Of a DNA stretch of 64,000 nt, positions 37,387 through 51,300 are shown piece after piece (position 1 is the first letter of the stretch; each line of letters starts with the position of its first letter). This stretch comes from Unio delphinus (lineage: Eukaryota > Mollusca > Bivalvia > Unionida > Unionidae), in NCBI GenBank assembly GCA_029339505.1, contig JAQISU010000033.1, positions 4,477,001 to 4,541,000 of the forward strand. The letters run 5' to 3'. The translations under genes and the position numbers were made by a program. Under the pieces are notes generated by a model. It saw nothing but the letters and a program-made list of their open reading frames with translations. It ran no database searches and was not told where the DNA came from.

Positions 37387-38173
37387 ACACATACTGTAGT
37401 ATCATTTATTTTCGTTGGGCTCAATTTTCGTGGTTTTTTAAAAAAGGGCATTTTCGTGGGGACGTAAATTCGTGGTTTTGCCTGTCAAATTTTGCATATT
37501 ATAAGGTAGTTAATTTCATGGTGTAATCTCTACAAGTACCCCAAATAAAGAATACAAAAGAATAAAACGATGCCGACGCAAACGGCGGTCACATTAATGT
37601 TTAAAACAATACTACCACCTGTATCAGTACATATCTAAGACCCGGCAAGTTCAATACTTACAACGTGTTTTTGACCAAGTGATTAACATCTGTCAAAGCA
37701 GACTCAGCCAACAACACTAAAACAATTCTTCTACCTATGTGAGCACATATCAAACACCCATCAGGATTAATCAGTTTCGCCATGTTTTCGTTTGAGTGTT
37801 CAAGATCAAAGGAAGCCGACGCCGCCAACAAAACCAGACCAATCAGTTATTAAAGTACATTTGAATGATCTCTTACTTAAACCACTGTCCATAAAGTTGC
37901 AATATCAGTACTTTATGACTATCATGGCGTTAACACAGTGGCTTAAGAGCGGTAAAATTCAACTTAGATCACCCTCGGTTCCTGGACTACCTAACCCTTC
38001 TCTATCCTTACTTAAATGAAACACTGTAAAAAAAAAACGGGTCGGGAATGGGGGGGGGGGGATCATCAACCTATGTGGCTCATTTTTCGTTGGGGATTTA
38101 AATTCGTGGTTTGTGGCAACCACGAAAACCACGAAAATTGATCTCCCACGAATATTGATGATACTACAGTAGT
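37387..38173. mobile_element. TIR DNA transposon relic (TACTGTAGTATCAT ends)
   Basis: TACTGTAGTATCAT followed by T.ATTTTCGTTGG at the left end is mirrored by CCACGAATATTGATGATACTACAGTA at the right end, giving inverted repeats of about 27 bp with TA at the outer edge. Subterminal blocks (AATTCGTGGTTT) are repeated. No transposase frame was seen, so it is non-autonomous. Confidence 0.7.
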
Positions 38174-38526
38174 TTGCTGAAACGTTTCACTGTAATCACA
38201 AATCTCAAAGAAATCAAGAGCTATGTGTACATCTGCAATTTTTCGAGTAACATAACTTGTTTTAAATGTTGCACGCATAGCACGCGATTTCTCAGTGATT
38301 CGTGCGTACTAAGCAACCTTTCCATAATCCAAGTGTTGTAAGTTTTCTTTTCAGTCTATTATCAGTATCGCACTACTTTTTGATTTAGATGTGGGAGATG
38401 TTAAATCATTTATATTGAGTCTAAAGATGATATTCTGCATTATCTTGGCCAGGAACGAGCACATAGTAACGTTTCTCTCGGCCTCTCAATTTTTAACCCG
38501 GTCAGGACTAGTGGACGAGTGTCTTT

Positions 38527-39770
38527 CCTGAGCACTATTACAGTAGTCCCCCTCTTGTACGGCCCCCCTGACCAGCGGCCACCCGCTCCTAACGGCCATA
38601 ATTCGTTGGCACCGACGAGTTTCTGTTCAAAAGTACCCCTCACGAAAGGCCACCCGGCCAACGCGACCAGAGGCCAGCATATTTGTGCAATAATATAAAA
38701 TTTACCCCTCACGAGCGGCCTCGTTTTATTTTTAAATATATTCAGAACCAATAATTAATTCAAATCTTGACGTAAGGTAAGCAATTTTGATTATCTCTAT
38801 CGTAGATACACGTCTCCGAGTGTCAAGTCGCCGTTAAAAATGTCGACTAAAGATTCATAGTATATCGTTATCTATTAAAGTCGATGTTTACAGGAAATGG
38901 GCTCAATAATGTTATGATAGAGTTTGGGGTTTAACTTCTATATTAAGTTCTTCTCGTTGATGATTATAACCAGATGTAATTGTTATAATCATAACAAGGT
39001 CAGCATAGTCTAAAAATAGATTTTGTACATTGGCACACACAGACAACCTTAAAAAAGACAATAGGGTACCAGACAAAGACCGGAAAAATCACGTGACCAC
39101 ACAATATGGCTTCCTTTACGATGACTGTATTTCGTAGAATAGACACAAGTTTTGTCTGCACAATTAAATCGCATATAGTCAGCAATAACTGAATAAATCA
39201 TTACCAAACATTAAAATGTCATCACGTTAACGGATACATTATTTTCGAAGAAAGTCGGTTATTCTACTCGACGAAATCGGGGGGGGGGGGAGGGATGCCG
39301 AACAATTGTATGTACGAAAGACTCGTAAAAACAAGTTTATGTTGAAATAATTTGAATAAACAAAGTAATAACCGATAAGAAGGTTATTCAGCAGCAGTGG
39401 GAAAATGGAGCAAATGGAAAGATAATTATGTATGTACCAAGATGTAAATGACGTTTTTGAATCCATTTGCAATGTGCATGACAACAATACCCGCTCGCAT
39501 ATCAAACTTACGCCAAGAAAGCAAAAATAGTAACGTATATTCAGTTGAAATAAATTTATTATTATAACAAAAGAAACTTTTATTGATTAATGTTTCATTT
39601 AGACGAAGATATTTAAAGTTTTGAAGTATGTAGCTTTCTTACTACGTACATTACATATACATGTACTTCTCATAATAAATTTAGTCCCCCTCTGGAACGG
39701 CCACCCGCCTTATAAGGCCACTTTCCCGGTGCAGCAGGGGTGGCCGTATAAGAGGGGGACTACCGTACTT
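38527..39770. mobile_element. Pogo/mariner-like TIR element region (TACAGTAGTCCCCCTC ends)
   Basis: TACAGTAGTCCCCCTCTTGTACGG-type sequence at about 38527 faces GAGGGGGACTACCGTA ending at about 39768. A second, inner AGTCCCCCTCT (about 39684) forms a short near-palindrome with the right end. GGCCACCC and GGCCGTATAAG motifs recur. The interior shows no intact transposase. It could be one 1.24-kb element or two nested ones. Confidence 0.55.
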
Positions 39771-40602
39771 TATTACCATCCATGTGTTTTAACACTTGTA
39801 ATTCCATATTCACACTTTGGTCATTAAAGGATGTGTAATGGTTACATGCCCCCAAATGAACACAACACATTGTAGTTGTTTATAACTACACTTTGAATTT
39901 ATTTTTTTAACTATTAATGAAACTTATATTACATTGTGGTAATTGGGGTAACTATTTAATAAACTAACATTAGAACAAAAGCACAATTTATCTTTTTCTT
40001 GTCTTGATACTTAATGTTATCTAAAATTGACCCTATCTCAATCATGTAAAATTTGCTTTCAAACAACGCTTATAAATATAAAGGTGAGCACATGAACAAA
40101 GGTCCCGACACAACTCTTATTGTTTTCAAACATTAGAGATCACTGCTTCTACAGGTAAGCAACCCGCACTTTTACATGTACATGTTCAATTGGGCCATTT
40201 TAGAAGTATATGTGTAAGTTCTTGTCAACTTAATAAATACAACTAAATAATTATTTTTGCCTATTAGTAATTACCTTAATGTAATAAATCAATGCACTAC
40301 TAACAATATAATTAGCTCAGTTGTATATATCCTATTGTGCTTGTTTGAAGGCATACATGGAAAATACATTGACATAATATAATGTTGTCAGAGTGAACAT
40401 TAACCTTAGATTTGACACCTGTATTACAGGTAGATTTCTGGCTTTATCGGCTGAACGCAGTTTCTGTCTTAATATAAAATAAGATGGAAAAGTAGCATGA
40501 AGGACATAAATGGTATTAGCAGACTCAATTGGTTGTAATAATTTAATTTGACAGGAAGCGATATATGTACAAATGTATTTTAAACATATGCCACTGTTTC
40601 TG
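39771..40602. other. No recognised gene
   Basis: AT-rich sequence. No feature supported. Confidence 0.4.
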
Positions 40603-40727
<125 letters not shown>

Positions 40728-40964
40728 CTCCAGGTAAGCAAAATTCATTTTTATATCGGACTATTATTCGTCATCCCAGCGTTTGAAGAGAGATGATACA
40801 TTTAAAGTTTTTCAGGATTCTTGAGGATTACAACTTCTTGAATTTATTCTTAACTGGAGCGGAATACAAAACACAGAAGTCAATTTACGTAACAAATAAC
40901 ATGCCTCTTCATTAGCGTACATCTGTGTGAGAGATTAAATGAGAATATATTATTATGTATAGTG

Positions 40965-42240
40965 TACAAACCTCCAAATATGATACTACTGTGTAAATGA
41001 TTCAATAAATCTATAATTATTTACAATGTACAAACCTCCTAATGAATGAATAGTTGGACTTAAAGTGAAACCGGCCACTAGGGTCATAAGTTCACTATTT
41101 TGCACTGCCATTTATTTATATGGTAGTGATTTAATTTATCCAGGAAGATGGAATGGTGCCACATCTTCCTGGCATTTATGCGCACAGAGTGCGCTATTTA
41201 ATTTGGTCGTCATATCATACCCCTAAAAGGGGCTAATGATATGAATGTTAGACCTGGGTGAGTAGGAATAGACCCATCACGCACTCAACCTATCAACCAA
41301 TCGAAAGTACGTACGCTTATTCCAAATTCAATCCAGTTTTTCCAGTGGATTTCCCTATGCCAAAATTATGTAAGAATTAAATTACGTTCCTAACTATGCC
41401 AATTTTCTAGTACAAAAGTGTACATATTATATGTCCCTAACAATTTCTTTTGCTAATATGACTAAACGTTATTTGAAAGGTAGCCACTGTCAGAGAGAAA
41501 TAGATTGTTAATGTTGAGCGGTGGGTCCGAAAATGATCAAGTTAGGCTTTTAGGATAGAGCTTGTCAAGGAAGGTTTCCGTAACCAAGTGGAAGACCCTA
41601 TTAAGGCAATGAAAGACAATAGCCCTATAAAGGACTTTTTTTTGGAGAATCCCGTGATCACTTGTTAGTGACCGATTATCCCTCTGCTCCTGTGTTTGGT
41701 CCCTGTATACTTCTTGAGTGTCTTGTTTGACCCTGTACTAACTCGATGATTCCCTGTATACATCTTGGGTGTCTTGTTTTGGATTCTCACTCTAAACATC
41801 CTTGCTCACTCGTCAATTTACTTCCGTATTTTTCCCTATCAATTTGGATTTCTTTGTGCTGATTTGTGTAGAATATACCTCCTAATATTATACTACTGCG
41901 CAAATGATTGAATGAATCTATTATTATGTATAGTGTACAAACCTCCCAATATAATACTACTGTGTAAATGATTGAATGAATCTATTATTATTTACAGTGT
42001 ACAAAACGTCCAAATATAATATTACTGTGTAAATACTTGAATGAATCTATAATAAGTTTTAGTGAACGAACCTCCCAATATAATACTATTGGGTAAATGA
42101 TTGAAGGAATCTATAATAATTTTTAGTGTACAAAACGTCCAAATATAATACTACTGTGTAAAAAATTGAATGAATCTATAATTATTTTTATTGTACAAAC
42201 CTCCGAATATGCTAATACTATGTGAACGATTGATTGAATC
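40965..42240. repeat. 64-bp tandem repeat array interrupted by unrelated sequence
   Basis: Units of about 64 bases (ACCTCC.AATATAATACTACTG, then GTAAATGATTGAATGAATCTA and TAGTGTACAAA) occur twice at 40965-41050 and about six times at 41876-42240. The 825 bases between hold no unit and look like an insertion. Confidence 0.8.
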
Positions 42241-42306
42241 TTGTAGTATGTGATAGTGGAAAATTTAGTATAGATTTAGTTACATCGTCTCGATCATTGC
42301 TTACAG

Positions 42307-42405
42307 GTCATGTACAAACCACATCCATGTCTGCCGGAGAAACCACCGGAAATACTACTGAAAGCAGCATGTCTAACGCAGTGCTAATCGTGCCTGTGGT
42401 TCTAG
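42307..42405 (+). CDS. Candidate stalk/membrane exon of a second receptor (host)
   Basis: A 99-bp phase 1-1 segment between CATTGCTTACAG and CTAG|GTATGT. It encodes a Ser/Thr-rich stalk (TTGNTTESS) followed by the start of a hydrophobic helix (NAVLIVPVVLG). A possible continuation exon starts at 43051 (acceptor TTTATTCAG) with a further hydrophobic run (CSILAVIVMISS), but its donor is unclear. Confidence 0.4.
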
Positions 42406-43608
42406 GTATGTTGTATGATGTGCCCGTATTCAAGTAAATTATACATGCCTGAATGTTGGCAGTAATTTCAGATGATCACTATAAAATTTGCGTAAGAAAT
42501 TCTCTAACTCGAATAGCAGTTTAAGTGAGAATAAGCAGTATGTATATACCTTATGAGTCATTGTTTAAAGATTCGATTTCGACAATAATAATACTGTTAA
42601 AATATTGCTGAAGTTAATAACAAAGTGCTAGAAATTAAGTACTAAATTTCACAATACGAAGAATAAATACCGAATTTTCATCTCCTCCAAATGGAGATCA
42701 CTTAAAACATCTTGGATGTAAACACACACGTGTGGGCATCCATGATAATACCGTCCCCATTTTAGGTAAAGACCAGTTTTTAAAACTGGTCATACAAACT
42801 ATTTAGAGTAAATATTACAAAAGGAACAAATAGGTTTTATTACTGATAGCAACGACAGTATACGATTTAAAGAGTCACTGCCTAGTGTGTATACAGTGAC
42901 AGAAATAAAAAGACAGGTACGAGTATACCGGTTAGAGTTACCTTCGGAAGACCATTCACGATTTCAGTGCCTTTAACAAAACTTAAAATATATGAGAATA
43001 GACTAGAAATAAAATCAATATGAATAAACATTTGATTTGTTTATTCAGGTTGTTCAATTCTGGCGGTTATCGTAATGATATCATCATATGATGAGGAAAT
43101 GCCTATGTTGTCCTCTCTGTATTATATTTCCGTAGGTTCTCTTAATGACAGGCCTACAAAGTAGGTGTTTCTTTCTCCAAGTTGACATAACGTCGCATAT
43201 ACAACATAAGAGTTGTCTGAGCATGTTGTATATATGTATAGCAACAAGTTAATGACTTCAAAGGATAAATAGTGGACGGAAGTATAAAAAATGTGAAGTG
43301 TTTGTGATGGTAGATCGTGTTATCATTGATGGGTGAAGTCATAAAGAGACGTGCAGTTATAGACGACGTATCGACATACATACGGATAGACATACAAAGA
43401 TATGGACAGAGGGAGAGACTCGTACGTATCGTCTATATACACAGCAGCCATAATATACATGCTGGGGAGAAGCTATGTTTGGTTGTTGGCTGTCCATAAA
43501 GTTTGTATCTCAAACATCATTTGTGTTTATGTTGGGGTATTCAACTCTTACACAAACCGTCTTTTTCATTATTATAGACGTTTAAATCAGTGTTTACTTG
43601 CATTGCAG

Positions 43609-43733
43609 GAAAACAAAATGGCGATGCCCCACATCCTCTGGAATATATACAGTGTGAATCACAACTCATGATCAACGCGGAAAATGATATCGCAAACAAC
43701 AAAGTCGAGTTAAATCTCGACATGCGTTCGTAA
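43609..43733 (+). CDS. Candidate terminal coding exon, cytoplasmic tail (host)
   Basis: Acceptor TTACTTGCATTGCAG, entry in phase 1, 41 codons to a TAA at 43731-43733. The translation is hydrophilic (NGDAPHPLEYIQ, then an acidic, asparagine-rich end). It is phase-compatible with the exon at 42307-42405 and would form the cytoplasmic tail of that receptor. Confidence 0.4.
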
Positions 43734-44149
43734 AATGGATTCATAATCATTGAAAATCTTTGCAGTAGGGATGCATGTCTGCATTATTGCACGAGTCAAC
43801 ATCCCGCTGTTACTATATTCGTGGGAGAATGAAGTGTGGTATGCTTTCATGAGGCGCCGTAGGAGACAAAAGCATCTTCGTAAGGTTCCATTTTCTAGCT
43901 CGAGATTTTAGATTGTATCCGTTGAATAAAACAGTAGTGGTTGAAAGTTATATTTTAAATGTTGAGGGTTTAGATTGTGTCATTTATATTATATGGCGGT
44001 AGTTGATAACATGGAAATGGCTCATTGTCCCACCTTTAAAATATATCTCCTAAAAGATGGCAATGCTTTGTGCAGTCAGCATGAATTCCTTGGCCTGTCG
44101 TTACCAGCTAGATCTCCTCGCGCTGAATCATAACTTAGAAGCCACTGCG

Positions 44150-44436
44150 ATTTGTTTGTTTGATTGATTAGGATTTTGGAACGTATTTAAGACTTATCGC
44201 TACGATGTCTACAATGAGGCAGTTTATAGTGATGTCTAGTGCTGGGGTATCATGCGGCAGACATGTAAGATGATTTCCCACTCAGTCACATTATCCTGGC
44301 AGCAGGTCGACCACTCCTAACACTAGCCTCTTAATGCTGAGCGCCAAGCGAGGCAGCTGTTAGTACCATTTTTGTAAGTCTTTGGTATGACCTCCCTCTT
44401 TCGCGGCTGACGCTCTAACCACTAGCCCGTTGGAGA
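44150..44436 (-). repeat. tRNA-derived SINE, family 2 (longest copy)
   Basis: On the - strand it begins with a tRNA-like head (GGGCTAGTGGTTAGAGCGTC, an A box) and continues through GATAATGTGACTGAGTGGGA, a block with TGTCTGCCGCATGATA, and a tail CCTAATCAATCAAACAAAC. Shorter copies occur at 48505-48692 and 7036-7135. Confidence 0.7.
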
Positions 44437-44959
44437 TAATTGTTCAAGGTTGCTCAGTTGTTAAGACGCTGAAAGAAGGACAAGGCAGTTCCCATCATCT
44501 GATCAGCATATATCGACTTTCAGATTTTGGAGTTGTTGTTAAAGTCATTGGTTTTCTTGCTCTTTGTAACTTAACTCGGTAGCAAAAAAAAACAGAATAC
44601 AGGATTGTTTAAAAATCATGTTGTATGATGTTGAATAAGTGTGATGCCATAAACTAATGCGCTTCACAAACGAAAACATAATAACACTAAATCTTTCAGA
44701 CACTTGAATATGTTACTACTTGCAAATGTTACTTGCTATTGAACCGAATATATCAAACTTGCTTAAAAACAAAACCAGGACTTTCCGCTGAGGATAGTAG
44801 CCATAACTGTCCGCAAATCGTTTTTAATTTTTTTAAAATCTGCTTCAAAATGGATATTACAAAAAATATTTCCTTATTCGTGCATAGTCTTTAAATTGAC
44901 ACAATTAAATGGGCAAATAAACTCGGGTACTTAAGTACATTTATTGCTGTGGATCAGAG

Positions 44960-46760
44960 ACTCTTACTCACTTAAAACAAAGTCACTGCTCAAGTCATTC
45001 TTGTCATCCACCCATCCCATTTCATCACTCACTAAAGTCCAGTGGCGACAGGGAAGTGACGATGCAGCGGTGTTGTTACACTGGCAGCTGTAGCCACAAA
45101 CCTGCACGCAGGGGGTCAGTCCATTAGGGTTGTTCACAGCTGACACGGATCAGCAATGGAGTCCGGCAGGAACCTGACCGATTGGGCAAACCTCTTCAGG
45201 AATGCACTGCTCACCTCCCTGGCATGAGGTCAAGATACAAAGAAGAAAATGAGGACGTTTCCTCTAGCACTTTGTGCGTGGTATTTGCGTACCTTACTGA
45301 ACAGAGACGACGCGGAAAGACCCCAAAGGAGAGCCGCCCTAATAAGAAATAAACTCGCTTGATACAACGTGGATGTGGCTGTAATGAGCGAGACCAGGCT
45401 TGCAGGAGTAGGCGAACTCTGTGACTGTGCACCAGTTACACTTTCGTTTGTAGCGGCCGAGGAAGTGATAATCGCCGTGAGGCTAGTGTCGGCGTTGACG
45501 TGAAGATAGCATTGATTGGCAAATGTGCTTGACCACCCAAGAGATTAAACGACAGACACATACATATGAAACTCCCCTTCTTGTTTATAAGAAAGCACCT
45601 TACGATAATCAGTTGCTTTGCTTCAACCAATACCATCCCAGATGAAGTGAAAGTCAAATTCTATCAGGGTCTTTACTCCGTCCTTGCTGGCACCGACCCT
45701 GTTGTGTCTATTCTTTTCCGCCATGCTTACTAATGATTTAAGAGACAGAGAGGTTGGAGTTTGCATCAGGTACCGTTTAGATGGAAAACAAGTCAGTTCC
45801 AGGAGGCTTCATGCGACAAACAAATTTATGACAGACACTATCAGGTTTTTTTGTTGATTTTTTTTTTTTACTGACAACTGCGCCCTCAATGCTGGCACAG
45901 AAGCCAACTAGCAATACGGCGTTGACAGGTTCTCCAGGTCCTGTAGGATCTTTGGTTTCACCATCAGTACCAAGAAGGCCCATGGATAACCCATTGTTGA
46001 GCCCATTATCATCGTCAACGGCCAGAAAGTCAATATAATCAACTTTTTAACCAACTTTGGCAGCACTCTGTCACAGGGCATCAGTATTGACGAGGAGGCG
46101 AACCTATGCATTGCCAGAAAAAAAAAGGAATCAGCATCTAGACCAAACTAAAGGTTTACAGGGTAGTTGTGTTTCCCACCCTATTTGGCGCATCGCATGC
46201 GACACTTGGACGGTGTACCAACAGCACGCCACGAAGCTGAACCAATTTTACAACACAAGTCTTAGGAAATCCCTCAACATCAAATGGCAGGACAATGTTT
46301 CAGACACTAAGGTACTCGCCCAGGCAAATCTTTCCAGCACCACACTATCCTGATGCAGTTTCAGCTACTCTGGGATGGACATGTACGCATGCCAGACCAC
46401 CAGCTACCTACGAGACTCTTCTATTTCAAGCTACCGCAAGGTCAGCGATCACACGGAGTTTGGAACAAACGCTTCAAAGACAAATTGAAAGCTCCATTGA
46501 AAGTATTCAATATAAAACGTGATTCCTGGGAGCTAAGAGCAAGCTATCGAGTCACTTTGCCTCCCTCCGTGCACCAAGCAATCATTTTGTGAGAATCTAG
46601 CAGGACAGCAGCTGCAGAGCGGATGAGGAAAGCAAGAAAAGCATGCGCCATAAACCCTCCTGGAGATCTCCCACTCATCCCCTGTCCATTATGCAAACAA
46701 ACAATCAGTTCATGGATTGGCATGATAATCCACTTGTGCTCTTTACCGAGCCTGGAATCA
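44960..46760 (+). mobile_element. Second LINE relic (endonuclease/RT type), decayed
   Basis: Broken + strand frames at 46300-46600 carry the C-terminal region of a non-LTR polymerase (WDGHVRMPDHQLPTR, KRFKDKLKAPLK, SWELRASYR), followed by a degraded zinc-knuckle-like CPLCKQTI at about 46680. Upstream (45850-46120) a broken reverse transcriptase end is visible (FGFTISTK, IDEEANLCIARK). Many stops. It belongs to a different family from the 48.7-51.2 kb element. Confidence 0.7.
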
Positions 46761-47585
46761 ACTACGATTTCAAATAACTAATTAATAATGTTGTCTATAT
46801 TTGGGCTTCAGGCTTAGGATCTTCCAATGATCGTCATTGTTGAACTAACTGCATAGTAATAGACTCACATGTGGTAGTAGAGGCATACAAAATATCAAGA
46901 AGTACTATAAGGATCTATCAGTAAGACGTCTAAAGATACCACTGGGATACATTACGTTATGCAAATTAATAAAAAAAGGGCTTGTAAACGATGATTTTAT
47001 AATATTCATTTTTTGTTGAATTCTGACCACGAAAAGGCTATATGTCTCAGGATCAAGATATTAATGATCCGTATATACTAAATACCCCTGTTACAGATCA
47101 AGAAATAGTAGAATGCTAGATAAATACCAGATATTGCATAAATATAGATTATATTCTTTGAAGAATATTACACCAAGTTTAAACAAGAAGTCTATAATTT
47201 GCTAGCATCTAATTTACACAGTAAAGTTTGAAAACTAAGTTTACATTCGAATATAATTTTTGACATTGTGAAATTTTTCCAGAAATAGTCAAATGTGTAA
47301 CATGTCTACTTTGGACAGGTCTACACAGTATTTGGACCCACATCTTGTGGTTGCGAGTTCGGCACACTGACGCTTCATAGGGAACTGAGAGGGAAAGTAA
47401 AACATTGAATTGTAAAGTGACACATTCATTCCATATACTAAGTGGGCACTTGTAAGAAGAATCAACAGGACATGTGCCTGTTAACATAGATCGACCTATA
47501 CATATGTACAATGGTGGAAAAGGAAATGACACATTGTCCTACACTCATTCCTCTTATTGCAACATTATTAAATATACAATGACTC

Positions 47586-47589
<4 letters not shown>
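46761..47589. other. No recognised gene
   Basis: AT-rich sequence ahead of the (TC)n run, no supported frame. Confidence 0.4.

Positions 47590-47661
<72 letters not shown>
47590..47661. repeat. (TC)n microsatellite
   Basis: About 36 TC units. Apparent frames (SLSL / RERE) are artefacts of it. Confidence 0.98.
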
Positions 47662-47663
<2 letters not shown>

Positions 47664-48504
47664 ATTAGCGTTCATTGTAATAGTCATATAAATTGCATAA
47701 ACATATCCCTAACAGATGAAAAGAACATTTTTATGATTTATGAATTAATGCGAATAAAGAGGTGGCCTTTATGTGTAGGGGAAGTATATACTACGTACCC
47801 GTGATAAGAAGGAGACTATATAATTGCAACGAAAGCGAGGAAATTAAACCGGGAGGCCGGACGTACATGAACAACGGGGACAAAGGTCATGCATAATCTT
47901 GTCAACGTGTAATCAACAAGAAAATGAAACGGCTGAAAATAAACATTTTCCTTGGAGTGTTGGAACACTGAAAATTACAAGAAATCTAATAACAACTTTC
48001 TAATTTTCTAATTTCTGTAAATATTTAGATATTACAGGTTTTTGTGAAACTTACTCAGGCAATGTCTAGTTACAAAGGTTTTGATTTCTCTGAGGGATAC
48101 GTTGTTGAATTATGAACATAAAAAAGGAATGTAGCATAGGAAATTCAGGCTTAGTAATAGTATCTACTAACATATAGGAAATCAAGGTTTTGTATCGAGG
48201 GTCCATAATAATACACAGCACTGCTTTGATTTTTACATTAGTCCAGATCTACTTTACACAATAGATTTGTTTCTTTTTCGTTGGAGAAGAATTTTTTTCC
48301 GACCCAAATGAATGCATATGCAGAACAAAATTATAAAGAATTAAAACCATACATAATGTTGCTGTGTCGATCTTTGCAGGTGACTTTAACTTCTGTATTA
48401 AGTTGGACTATGATATGCCGGATATCCGGTATCGCTTAACCGGATTGAAGCAGCTGTTCCGTTTTTGTGCTGTTTTTTTGTGATATATGTTCTTGTTGTC
48501 TATC

Positions 48505-48692
48505 TTCGTCTACATTAGGACTGACCGGCCTGGTGTCAGGATAATATGATTGGATGGGAAATCATGCTACATGTCTGCGGCATGATATCCCAGTGATAGA
48601 CATTACTATAAACTGCCTCACTGCAGACATCATAGCAATATGACTGACAAATTGTTAAAGCTAGGTTAAAAATCCTAATCAAACAAACAAAA
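48505..48692 (+). repeat. SINE family 2, 5'-truncated copy
   Basis: Shares GATAATATGATTGGATGGGA, CATGTCTGCGGCATGATA and the tail CCTAATCAAACAAACAAA with the - strand copy at 44150-44436. Confidence 0.7.
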
Positions 48693-48724
48693 TCGTCTAC
48701 ATTATTGTGTTTCATCATTCACTA

Positions 48725-51200
48725 GTTGTTCAGTTCGTATGTGTTGCTTCATCTCCTTGTTTCGGAAACGAGAACAATTAGAATGTTACACAGCTGTTCT
48801 TATCCACTGCTACAACGTCCTTTGCGCTTGAATAAACCGCCGTCACGTGATCCCCAGGCATTCCTTTCATGCTCAGATACACCCTCATTAATTGCTTTAA
48901 ACAACCACTCCTTTTCTCTCCAAACTACAATGTGCTCTAGACTAAATGAACTGGGACACTACATTCGTCATTACTTAAATTTGTTCGGAACCGCACAAAG
49001 AAATGTTGTTTCAAAGCTCTCCGGTGTAGAACAGGAAGTATAATTTCATGACAGAAAAATGGCTACAAACATCAAGCGATGGGCCCAAGTTCGCTGATCT
49101 TAAACCCACCGGTTACTCCATCAAGTCGTTTCCCGATTATTCTTGGAGATTTCAACTTTCACTTTGATTGTCCTGGAAACCCTAATCATCAAACTCCTCG
49201 ACTCCATTGAAGTTTTCAAACTTGAACAGACAGTTAACCAACACCATACATAAACATGGTGATATTTTAGACTGCATTCTACTTAGACCTGATAATAATA
49301 TTCTACTGTCAACCCTTGTATACCACGAACTTGCATCAGATCACCTCTGCATTATTTATCATGTCGACGTATCAGTCCCTGAACCTCAGCTTTTATTTGC
49401 TACTAAGTGAAACCAACGTATGATAAATAGAACCATACGAATGCATGACATTCAATCATACTTAACAGCTTGCTTACCTCCTACAGAAGAACAACTCGAC
49501 AACTGTCTTCTTTTAATGCTAGAAAAATATGACCCAGCCACTAAGTGCAGAGTATCAATTCAAAAGTGTTTACCGTGGTATAGCAGTGTTAGGGACCAGA
49601 TTATCACTGCTTAAAGAGACAGCCGTAAGGGGAGACGCTTTGGCTTTCCACCATACTCACTATTCATAAACAAATCTTCGAAGTCGCTACAAACATAGTA
49701 CCTTTAGCTAAATTGTCCCACTACAGTACTAAGATCACGGAGAGTTTCAGCTGTAAAGAGCTCTTAGAGACAACTAACAAACAAATGTACTACCTTCTCT
49801 GCTGTAAACCTTCCGGACCTGTGTCCAAATTTATTCTGTGACAAGGTACAAACCATTAGAAATAAGCTTGACGACACAATTTAAATTGACTCTTTGTCAC
49901 CATACAGTTGCGATACAAAATTTCAGCCACAACCGCTAGCAGCATTTAAACCTGCCTCTGTGGATATAGTACGGACAATCGTGATGACGAGTGCATCAAA
50001 GTCATGTAAACTTGATCCAATTCCAACATTACCGCTGATGGAGTGCTTAGATCCTATATTGCCTTCACTTACAGATGTTAATAATATCTCTCCCTCTCGT
50101 CTGGTTAATTCCCATAATGTGTCAATACTGCAATTGTAAAGCCTTTGCTGAAGAAACAAACACTCGACCATAACGATTAAAGAACTAACGCCCAGTTTAT
50201 AATCTCCCGTTCATATAAAAAAAATCTTAGAAAACGTTGTTCTAACACAACTTGTATCTCGTCGGAATTCAAAGTCATGGATGACTTGTAACAAGCTGCA
50301 GTTGAATGATGATAAAACCGAGGCCATTCTGATCAGAACATAAAGACTTTCCCATTCACATCCTTTACCTCAGACAATAAATAGCAGCACCACCAACATT
50401 ACATTCACACAGTCAGTACGAAACCTAGTTGTTACTCTTGACAGTACTCTCACATTGTACCAACATGTCATGAACATATGCAAGGCTGGATACCTGAACT
50501 GAGACGCATCAGTTCCATTCACAAATACCTATCAGTTGATGCCACTAAAACACTTGTGTGTCCATTAGTACTTTCAAGACTGGACTATTGTAATACAATT
50601 ATGTCTGGTTCGTCTCAATATCTATTCCAGAAACTTCAAAAAGTTCAAAACACAGCTGCACGGATCATCTTTAGAGTTCCTCGATCAGAGCACACCTCAC
50701 CACTGCTCTGTATCCAACATTGCTTATCAATTCAGTCCAGAATCAAACACAAAATTTGTTCTATCTATGTTTCACTGATAGACTCCAGTCCATCATACCT
50801 ATCTGGCCTCACCCATGTGTATACATCAGCAAGATACTTACGCTCTTCTTCTGACAATCGTATACTCATTGTTCCCACCATAAAAACGAAGTCATATGGA
50901 CACCGTTCTTTTGCATACCAGGGCCAAGCTATGTGGAACGAATTGCCCATTGAAATTAGACACCAAGATACAGTGGTCACCTTTAAGAGTGCTCTTAAAA
51001 CTCACCTTTCTCGACTGAAGTAACAAACTAAAAGACCTAATAAAGTTTTGTATCTTAGATCTTTTCAGCATGTTTTTCATGAATTTCAAATTCATGTTTT
51101 TTTTAATTTGTTTGTCTGTAGTGTGATCATATGTTATATGTTGTAAAGCTCTTAGAGCTTCCAAAGATTAGACTCTATGCAATGTCCTCATTATTATTAT
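48725..51200 (+). mobile_element. CR1/L2-like LINE, copy C, with 3' microsatellite tail
   Basis: Same family as the copies at 13 and 18 kb but on the + strand. An endonuclease remnant with ILGDFNFH lies near 49140. The central reverse transcriptase is largely deleted or scrambled (49900-50470). A long C-terminal region is open at 50478-51023 (SRLDYCNTI, KLQKVQNTAARIIF, RSFAYQGQAMWNELP). The 3' end (AAAGATTAGACTCTATGCAA, then CCTCATTATT) runs directly into a (TTA)n tail. Not mobile on its own. Confidence 0.8.
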
Positions 51201-51232
51201 TATTATTATTACTATTATTATTATTATTGTTC

Positions 51233-51285
<53 letters not shown>

Positions 51286-51300
51286 TATACATACATATAT
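51186..51300. repeat. (TTA)n then (TA)n tail of LINE copy C
   Basis: Trinucleotide run to about 51278 followed by a short TA and GT-rich stretch up to 51385. Confidence 0.9.

Noticed and set aside
42771..42791. Perfect 10-bp palindrome GACCAGTTTTTAAAACTGGTC-type
   Set aside because: Single occurrence in AT-rich intron-like sequence; no context to assign a role.
47462..47668. Arg-Glu and Ser-Leu repeat frames
   Set aside because: Produced by the (TC)n microsatellite; the same applies at 52718-52986.
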